This document shows positions 58,132 to 64,000 of a stretch of 64,000 nt of DNA, piece after piece. A model generated the notes under the pieces. The model was not told the origin of the DNA, ran no database searches, and was given only the letters and a program-made list of their open reading frames with translations. The DNA lies in assembly GCF_003143515.1 (NCBI RefSeq), contig NZ_CP029343.1:186001-250000 (forward strand). Reading direction: 5' to 3'. Both the position numbers and the translations under genes were made by a program. Each line of letters begins with the position of its first letter. The first letter of the stretch is position 1. The stretch is from Massilia oculi (lineage in GTDB: Bacteria; Pseudomonadota; Gammaproteobacteria; Burkholderiales; Burkholderiaceae_D).

Positions 58132-58896
58132 TCAGGAAGTGAAGCCGCCGTCGGCCGTGATGTCGGCGCCGGTGACGAACGACGCTTCGGAGCTGGCCAG
58201 GAAGGCCACGACGCTGGCGATCTCGTTCGGCTGCCCATAGCGGCCAAGCGCGATGCCCTGGGTCAGGAGCCTGGCGAAGTCGCTGTCGCCGGGGTTCATG
58301 TCGGTGTCGACCGGTCCGGGATGCACGGTATTGACCGTGATGCCGCGCGGCCCGAGGTCACGCGCCAGGCTGCGGTTGAAGCCGGCGACGGCGCCCTTGG
58401 TCAGCCCGTACAAGGCCAGGCCGGGCACCCCGGCATAGCTGACGATCGTGCTGCCGATGTGGACGATGCGGCCGCCCTCCTTCATGTGGCGCACCGCTTC
58501 CTGGGTGGCGACGAAGACGCCGGTCACATTGACCGCGACCATCGCATGGTAGTCCTCGAGCGTGACGTCCTCGATCTGGTGGGCCGCCGCGACGCCGGCA
58601 TTGTTGACCAGGATGTCCAGGCCGCCGAAGGTCTCCACCGCCCTGGCGATGGCGGCCCGTACCGCCTCGGGCTGGCGCGCATCGGCCTGGATGGCGAGCG
58701 CGCGTCCGCCGGCGTCTTCGATCGCCGCAGCGACCGACCTGGCCTGGTCCGGCGAACCGGCATAGGTGAATGCCACGCTGGCGCCATCGGCGGCGAGCCG
58801 TTTGGCGATGGCGGCGCCGATCGAGCGCGAGCCGCCGGTGACGAAGGCGGTCTTGCCGGCCAGGGGAAGAGTACGGGTGGTAATCGGGTGGTTCAT
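58132..58896 (-). CDS. SDR-family oxidoreductase
   Basis: The protein is a 254-residue SDR: GKTAFVTGGSRSIGAAIAKR, NNAGVAAAHQIEDVTLEDYH, HIGSTIVSYAGVPGLALYGL with TKGA (catalytic Tyr and Lys), HPGPVDTDMNPGD and ITADGGFTS. It is a FabG-like NADP enzyme. It is divergent from the LysR gene across 121 bp, the usual layout of a LysR regulator and its target, and leads a three-gene set. Confidence 0.88.
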   Translation of the reverse strand: MNHPITTRTLPLAGKTAFVTGGSRSIGAAIAKRLAADGASVAFTYAGSPDQARSVAAAIEDAGGRALAIQADARQPEAVRAAIARAVETFGGLDILVNNAGVAAAHQIEDVTLEDYHAMVAVNVTGVFVATQEAVRHMKEGGRIVHIGSTIVSYAGVPGLALYGLTKGAVAGFNRSLARDLGPRGITVNTVHPGPVDTDMNPGDSDFARLLTQGIALGRYGQPNEIASVVAFLASSEASFVTGADITADGGFTS

Positions 58897-58981
58897 GTAG
58901 CGCTCCGTTGAATGTCTTTGCCGAGGGATTCGGTAGCGCTACTGTCGCCGTTTTCATCTCGATTGATTAGTGGGCAAATAT

Positions 58982-58996
58982 TTGAATTATTTTCAA
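58982..58996. promoter_or_regulatory. Putative LysR-type binding site
   Basis: TTGAATTATTTTCAA has perfect 5-bp arms TTGAA/TTCAA around a 5-base centre and lies between the divergent SDR and lysR genes, 22 bp before the lysR start. AT-rich inverted repeats of this size are typical LysR boxes. Confidence 0.5.
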
Positions 58997-59017
58997 TCAA
59001 TCGTTTAATATGGTCGG

Positions 59018-59973
59018 ATGGAGACCCTCGCCAACCTCGAATCGTTCGTCCGCAGCGCGCAGGGCGGCAGCTTTTCGGCCGCCGCGCGCCGCCTTGCCCT
59101 CACCCGGCGGCAGTCAGCCGGAACGTCGCCATGCTCGAGCGCAACCTGGGCGTGCGGCTGTTCCAGCGCTCGACGCGCAAGCTGACGCTGACCGAGGCGG
59201 GTGAAACCTTCCTGGCGGCGATCGGCGACAACCTGGCGTCGTTGCAGAACGCGATCGAGGCGGTGGCGACGGACGAAGGCTCGCCGGGCGGCGTCCTCAA
59301 GATCAGCGTTTCCCCTTCCCTCGGAATCGACTGGCTGCTGCCGCTGCTGCCCGCCTTCCTGCGGCGTTACCCGCGCATCCGCCCCGAGTGGCATTTCGAG
59401 AACCGTCCAGTCGACCTGATCGCCGAAGGCTATGACGCCGCGATCGGCGGCGGCTTCGAGCTCGCTCCCGCCGTCGTCGCCCGGCCACTGGCGCCGGCGC
59501 ACGTCATCGCCGTCGCCTCTCCCGCCTACCTGGCAGGGCGCATGCCGCCGCTCGACCCGTCGGGTTTGCTGGAGCACGATTGCATCGTCATGCGTTCGCT
59601 GGCGTCCGGCCGCATCCGTACCTGGAATATGCGCAACGCCCAGGGCGACGAGGTCGCCGCATTGACGCGGGAGACGATCGTCGTCAACGATCCGGCTGCC
59701 GTCAGGGAGTGCGCACGCCTGGGCCTGGGCGTGGCCATGCTGGCCGTGCCCGATGTGCTGTCGTCGCTGGAGTCGGGTGAATTGGTCAGGGTATTGCCGC
59801 ACTGGTGGGCGGATGCGGGGGCGATCTCGCTCTACTATGCGAGACGCGAGCTGTTGCCGGGCAAGACACGCGCCTTCGTCGACTTCGTGGTCGAGGCGTT
59901 CGGCGCCGAAGAGTATGCCCGGCGCTTCGCCGGCAGCCTGGAGCCGGGCGGGCGAATCACGGGGCCAGCCTGA
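59018..59973 (+). pseudogene. LysR-family transcriptional regulator, one-base frameshift
   Basis: The start METLANLESFVRSAQGGSFS and AAARRLALT is the first half of the LysR helix-turn-helix. The rest is in another frame: AAVSRNVAMLERNLGVRLFQ, RSTRKLTLTEAGETFLAAIG and the effector domain (GVLKISVSPSLGIDWLLPLL, AVRECARLGLGVAMLAVPDV). Adding one C to CCC at 59103-59105 gives LTPAAVSRNV and a 318-residue CrgA/AaeR-like regulator. No other damage is visible. A long plus-frame start at 58912 is not credible. It is divergent from the SDR/reductase/exporter set that it presumably controls. Confidence 0.85.
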
Positions 59974-59995
59974 GCATCCCGTCGCTGGACGGGCG

Positions 59996-60307
59996 TCAGG
60001 CGTCGGGCATGCCCCGATAGTCCGGAGGCACGGCCATTCCCGGCCAATGGCGGTCGTCCTTGACCAGGCCGTGACACATGCTCGTCGAGACCATGCCGCT
60101 GGCCAGGTCGCGGCAAGCCCAGATGACGGTGCCGCGGTGGTTGAAGTTGTCCCAGGCGGCGCCGACGACCGCCAGCGGCGCGGCAGCGCCTGGCGCCGGG
60201 AATGCGGCGCCCGCCGTGGACCGCGTTTCTCGCTCCGCGCTGCCGCACGCAGACAATACGCCGCACAGGGCGAGCAGCACAAATCGTGGAACCAGTCGAC
60301 GCGACAT
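59996..60307 (-). CDS. Small putative lipoprotein
   Basis: The protein is 103 residues with an N-terminal lipoprotein signal (RFVLLALCGVLSACGS; lipobox LSAC, lipidated Cys21). The body contains WDNFNHRGTVIWACRDLASG and DDRHWPGMAVPPDYRG, with two more Cys that may pair. AAGGAG lies six bases before the ATG. No family is recognised. It is convergent with the lysR gene and separated by 22 bp. Confidence 0.7.
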   Translation of the reverse strand: MSRRLVPRFVLLALCGVLSACGSAERETRSTAGAAFPAPGAAAPLAVVGAAWDNFNHRGTVIWACRDLASGMVSTSMCHGLVKDDRHWPGMAVPPDYRGMPDA

Positions 60308-60435
60308 GCATTCTCCTTTTCGATGTATTCACGCGCCCGCCGGGGCGAACCTGCAGATCATCGCCCTGCGCGCACGTCGTCCCTATTCCCGTAGCAATTC
60401 CTTACAAATCCGCCTGCGACGGCAGCCTGGCGCGG

Positions 60436-60561
60436 GAATACCGTGACCATGGCCCGGGCCACGGTCACGGCGCCCATCGCTCGGGTGGCCACCATGGCGG
60501 ACATGGCGGACATGGCGGCCATCACCACAGGGGCCAGGGCCGTGATCATCCGCGCCGCTGA
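60436..60561 (+). repeat. Low-complexity His/Gly-coding stretch
   Basis: One plus-strand frame reads RDHGPGHGHGAHRSGG then HHGGHGGHGGHHHRGQGRDH before a TGA at 60561, built from repeats of GGCGGACAT. It looks like the tail of a His-rich metal-binding protein, but no good start or ribosome site lies upstream and the frame overlaps the lipoprotein gene if extended. It may be a gene remnant. Confidence 0.35.
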
Positions 60562-60595
60562 GTAAATGGCACCACGCTAAATGGCACCACGCGGT

Positions 60596-63500
60596 TCAGG
60601 AAGGTTCTCCGTACCCGCCCCCGCCCGGCGTCTCGATCACGAACACGTCGCCCACGGCCATATCGGTCTTGCCGATATGGCCCAGCTGTTCGACCCGGCC
60701 GTCGGCACGCTCCACGCGATTGCGACCGCGCTGCGCATCCTGTCCACCGGCCATGCCGAACGGCGCGTGGATGCGGTTATTCGACAGGATCGCCGCCGTC
60801 ATCGGTTCCAGGAAGCGCACCTTGCGCACGCCGCCATTGCCGCCATGCCAGCGCCCGGCGCCGCCCGATCCTCGCCGGATCTCGTAACTCTCGAGCCGCA
60901 CCGGGAAGCGGAATTCCAGGATCTCGGGATCGGTCAGCCGCGAGTTGGTCATATTCGTCTGCACGACGTCGGTCCCGTCAAACCCTTCGCCCGCGCCCGA
61001 GCCGCCCGAGATGGTCTCGTAGTACTGGTAGCGCGCGTTGCCGAAGGTGAAGTTGTTCATCGTCCCCTGCGCCGCCGCCATCACGCCCAGCGCGCCATAC
61101 AGGGCGTTGGTGATGCAGGTCGAGGTCTCGACGTTACCCGACACCACCGAGGCCGGGTAATGCGGGTTGAGCATCGAGCCGGGCGGGATAATGACCTTCA
61201 ACGGTTTCAGGCAACCGGCGTTCAGCGGAATCTCGTCGTCCACCAGCGTACGGAACACGTACAGCACCGCCGCCATGCACACGCTCGACGGCGCATTGAA
61301 ATTGTTCGGCAGCTGGCCCGACGTGCCCGTGAAATCGACTTCCGCGCTGCGCGTGGCCCCGTCGACGCGGATGGCGACGTCGATGTGGGCGCCGTTATCG
61401 AGCTCGTAGTGAAAGCTGCCGTCCCTGAGCGCCGGGATCACGCGCCGCACGGCCTCCTCGGCGTTGTCCTGCACGTGGCCCATATAGGCGCGCACGACGT
61501 CCAGGCCGAAATGCGCCACCATCTTGCGCAGCTCCTCGACGCCCTTCTGGTTGGCGGCCACCTGGGCGCGCAGGTCGGCCATGTTCTGGTCGGGATTCCT
61601 GGCCGGGTAGCGCGCGCCTTGCAGCATGGCGCGTGCTTGCGCTTCGCGCAGGATGCCGTCCGCGCCGTCGACCAGCTTGAAATTGTCGATCAACACGCCT
61701 TCCTGCTCGATGTGATCCGAATCCGGCGGCATCGAACCCGGCGTGGTGCCGCCGATATCGGCGTGGTGGCCGCGCGAGCCGACGTAGAACAGGATGTCCC
61801 GTCCCGCTTCGTCGAACACCGGCGAGATGACGGTCACGTCCGGCAAATGCGTGCCGCCGTTGTACGGATCGTTGAGCACATAGACGTCGCCCGAACGCAT
61901 GCGGCCGGCGTTTTCGCGCATGACGGTCTTGATGCTTTCGCCCATCGAGCCCAGGTGCACCGGCATGTGCGGCGCGTTCGCGACCAGGTTGCCGTCATGG
62001 TCGAAGATCGCGCAGCTGAAGTCCAGGCGTTCCTTGATGTTGACGGAATAGGCCGTGTTCTGGAGCCGCAGTCCCATCTGCTCGGCAATCGACATGAACA
62101 GGTTGTTGAAGATCTCGAGCATCACCGGATCGGCCGTGGTGCCGATCGCGCGCCGTTCCGGCAGCGCTTCCACGCGCTGCAGCACCAGGTGATTGGTGCC
62201 TGTGACCTGCGCCTGCCAGCCCGGCTCCACGACCGTGGTCGCATTGTCCTCGGCGATGATGGCCGGACCGCACACCACGTGTCCAGGCTGCAGGGTGCGG
62301 CGCGCGTAGATGCCCGTCCGATGCCACCGCGCGCCGCTGAACATGCGCACGGTTTCCCGAGGCGCCGGAACAGCCTCCTGCGTCGGCGCGCTCGCCTGCT
62401 GCTCGGGCGGCGTATCGGACTGGCCGATCGCTTCCACCGACACGGCTTCGACGATCAGCGCGCGCGACGGCATCAGGAACGAGTACCGACGCTTGTACGC
62501 CTGCTCGAACTGCGCCTGCATCGAGGCCATATCGCCGAACTGCACGACCAGCGCCGAATCGGTGCCCTCGTAACGCAGGTGGACGCGCTCGACCAGCACG
62601 ATGCGCCCATGCTCCACACCTTGCTGCAGCAACTGGCCGCGCGCCGCCTCGCCCAGCGCCGACAGGCGCGTGGCCAGCGCATCGAGCGCCGCATCCGACA
62701 GCTTTTCTTCCACCGCCTGCTCGCGCATCGCGGTCTGGTCGGCCAGGCCCATGCCATAGGCCGACAGCACGCTGGCCAGCGAGTGGATGAAGACCGTCTT
62801 CATGCCCAGCGCGTCGGCCACCAGGCAGGCGTGCTGGCCACCCGCGCCGCCAAAGCTGGTGAGCGCGTAGTCGGTCACGTCGTGGCCGCGCTGCACCGAG
62901 ATCTGCTTGATCGCATTGGCCATATTGCCCACGGCGATCTGGATGAAGCCTTCGGCCACCGCCTCCGGGGCCGGCCGCTCCCCTAGCGCGGCGCCGATCC
63001 GGTCGGCCATCTCGCCGAAGCGCGCGCGCACTGCGGCGGCGTCCAGCGTTTCGTCGCCGCGCGGCCCGAACAGGCGCGGGAAGTAATCCGGCTGCACCTT
63101 ACCGAGCATCACGTTGCAGTCGGTGACCGCGAGCGGTCCGCCGCGGCGGTAGCTGGCCGGGCCCGGGTTGGCGCCGGCGCTGTCCGGCCCCACGCGATAG
63201 CGGCTGCCATCGAAATGCAGGATCGAGCCGCCGCCGGCGGCCACCGTATGGATGCTCATCATCGGCGCGCGCATGCGCACGCCGGCGACCTGGGTCTCGA
63301 ACACGCGTTCGAACTCCCCCGAGAAGTGCGAGACGTCGGTCGAAGTGCCGCCCATGTCAAAGCCGATCACGCGCTCGAAGCCGGCCAGGCGGCTAGCGCG
63401 CACCATGCCGACGATGCCGCCCGCCGGGCCGGAGAGAATGCTGTCCTTGCCCTGGAAGGCGCGCGCATCGGTCAGGCCGCCGTTGGACTGCATGAACTGC

Positions 63501-64000
63501 AGGTTCACGCCCGGCAGCTCGCCCGCCACCTGGTCGACATAGCGGCGCAGGATCGGCGACAGGTAGGCGTCGACCACGGTGGTGTCGCCACGCGCGACCA
63601 GCTTCATCATCGGGCTCACCTCGTGCGAGCTCGATACCTGCGTGAACCCGATCTCGCGCGCGATGCGCGCCACCGCGGCCTCGTGCGCCGTGTGGCGGTA
63701 GCCGTGCATGAAAACGATCGCCAGCGAGCGCAGGCCGGCATCGAAAGCCTGTTGCAGGCTGGCCCGGGCCGAAGCCTCGTCCAGCGGCTGCACGACGTCG
63801 CCATGGGCGCCCATGCGCTCGTCGATCTCGATCACCTGTGCATACAGCAGCTCGGGCAGCACGATGTGGCGGTCGAACAGGCGCGGCCGGTTCTGGTAGG
63901 CGATGCGCAACGCGTCGCAGAAACCCCGCGTGATCGCGAGCGCGGTCGGCTCGCCCTTACGCTCGAGCAGCGCATTGGTGGCCACCGTGGTGCCCATCTT
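60596..64000 (-). CDS. 5-oxoprolinase/hydantoinase A-B fusion, 5' end outside the window
   Basis: At least 1134 residues are visible, from inside the A domain ([20 protein letters not shown]) to the stop. Hydantoinase A parts: [57 protein letters not shown]. From about residue 620 the hydantoinase B part follows: [60 protein letters not shown] and the end [17 protein letters not shown] single fused chain of about 1200 residues is typical of ATP-dependent 5-oxoprolinase, which opens 5-oxo-L-proline to glutamate. About the first 60-70 residues are missing. Confidence 0.9.
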   Translation of the reverse strand, partial: KMGTTVATNALLERKGEPTALAITRGFCDALRIAYQNRPRLFDRHIVLPELLYAQVIEIDERMGAHGDVVQPLDEASARASLQQAFDAGLRSLAIVFMHGYRHTAHEAAVARIAREIGFTQVSSSHEVSPMMKLVARGDTTVVDAYLSPILRRYVDQVAGELPGVNLQFMQSNGGLTDARAFQGKDSILSGPAGGIVGMVRASRLAGFERVIGFDMGGTSTDVSHFSGEFERVFETQVAGVRMRAPMMSIHTVAAGGGSILHFDGSRYRVGPDSAGANPGPASYRRGGPLAVTDCNVMLGKVQPDYFPRLFGPRGDETLDAAAVRARFGEMADRIGAALGERPAPEAVAEGFIQIAVGNMANAIKQISVQRGHDVTDYALTSFGGAGGQHACLVADALGMKTVFIHSLASVLSAYGMGLADQTAMREQAVEEKLSDAALDALATRLSALGEAARGQLLQQGVEHGRIVLVERVHLRYEGTDSALVVQFGDMASMQAQFEQAYKRRYSFLMPSRALIVEAVSVEAIGQSDTPPEQQASAPTQEAVPAPRETVRMFSGARWHRTGIYARRTLQPGHVVCGPAIIAEDNATTVVEPGWQAQVTGTNHLVLQRVEALPERRAIGTTADPVMLEIFNNLFMSIAEQMGLRLQNTAYSVNIKERLDFSCAIFDHDGNLVANAPHMPVHLGSMGESIKTVMRENAGRMRSGDVYVLNDPYNGGTHLPDVTVISPVFDEAGRDILFYVGSRGHHADIGGTTPGSMPPDSDHIEQEGVLIDNFKLVDGADGILREAQARAMLQGARYPARNPDQNMADLRAQVAANQKGVEELRKMVAHFGLDVVRAYMGHVQDNAEEAVRRVIPALRDGSFHYELDNGAHIDVAIRVDGATRSAEVDFTGTSGQLPNNFNAPSSVCMAAVLYVFRTLVDDEIPLNAGCLKPLKVIIPPGSMLNPHYPASVVSGNVETSTCITNALYGALGVMAAAQGTMNNFTFGNARYQYYETISGGSGAGEGFDGTDVVQTNMTNSRLTDPEILEFRFPVRLESYEIRRGSGGAGRWHGGNGGVRKVRFLEPMTAAILSNNRIHAPFGMAGGQDAQRGRNRVERADGRVEQLGHIGKTDMAVGDVFVIETPGGGGYGEPS

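Noticed and set aside
60581..62986. An 801-codon plus-strand frame opposite the 5-oxoprolinase
   Set aside because: His/Arg-rich without motifs; an antisense shadow of a real gene.

Overview
The window reads as a high-GC beta-proteobacterial chromosome segment, most like Oxalobacteraceae (Massilia/Duganella type). That placement rests on protein style, on housekeeping gene order (mltG-tmk-holB-pilZ with a nearby tatD; yciB-bolA-ppiC-ppiC) and on lpxO. It is inference from family knowledge, not from a search. I saw no rRNA, tRNA, CRISPR array or prophage.

The most distinctive part is 1.5-19.5 kb, a xyloglucan and pentose utilisation locus. Reading leftward from about 11.75 kb are a GH74 endo-xyloglucanase, GH95 alpha-L-fucosidase, GH35 beta-galactosidase, GH31 alpha-xylosidase with a PA14-like insert, and a CE2-type acetylesterase. 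This set matches the side-chain and backbone chemistry of acetylated, fucosylated xyloglucan. Head-to-head with GH74 is a 2-oxoglutarate semialdehyde dehydrogenase, the last step of oxidative (Weimberg-type) pentose breakdown. It is followed by a leftward set of D-xylose dehydrogenase (Caulobacter XylB type) and the xylose ABC importer xylF-xylG-xylH, with a LacI-family regulator upstream. A near-palindrome related to TGTTAGCGCTAACA lies in three control regions of this locus: GH74/dehydrogenase, xylB at the predicted start of transcription, and upstream of lacI. The locus therefore looks like one LacI-type regulon. Xylonolactonase, the two dehydratases, the fucose and galactose pathways and a TonB-dependent receptor are not in the window.

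From 19.9 to 30 kb: rlhA (23S rRNA C2501 hydroxylation), an SDR, a glutathione S-transferase and wrbA (each broken by one missing C), lpxO, small proteins, a PRMT-like methyltransferase, an ankyrin protein, a TatD nuclease and a secreted barrel-like protein. From 30 to 35.3 kb: the mltG-tmk-holB-pilZ-GNAT operon and the divergent ygfZ-DUF4936-NRDE operon. From 35.3 to 43.6 kb: a Dabb-SDR-SDR operon, an MHS-type transporter, a FadB/FadJ-like enzyme, a Pmp3-like peptide and an acyl-CoA ligase. From 43.9 to 49.1 kb: selO, msrB, yciB, bolA, two PpiC-type isomerases and a GNAT enzyme.

An IS1595-family element (49260-50328) can be delimited to the base: 27-bp imperfect inverted ends and an 8-bp target duplication, inserted in the T-tract of the purL terminator. 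Its transposase is frameshifted. Next come purL, a REC-TPR protein with Glu in the phosphoacceptor place, an SDR/F420-type reductase/MFS cluster divergent from a frameshifted LysR gene, a small lipoprotein, and a 5-oxoprolinase running off the right edge.

Four genes (GST, wrbA, the transposase, lysR) are each restored by adding one C. In three of them a CCC run should be CCCC, which suggests base-calling error at least as strongly as biological decay.
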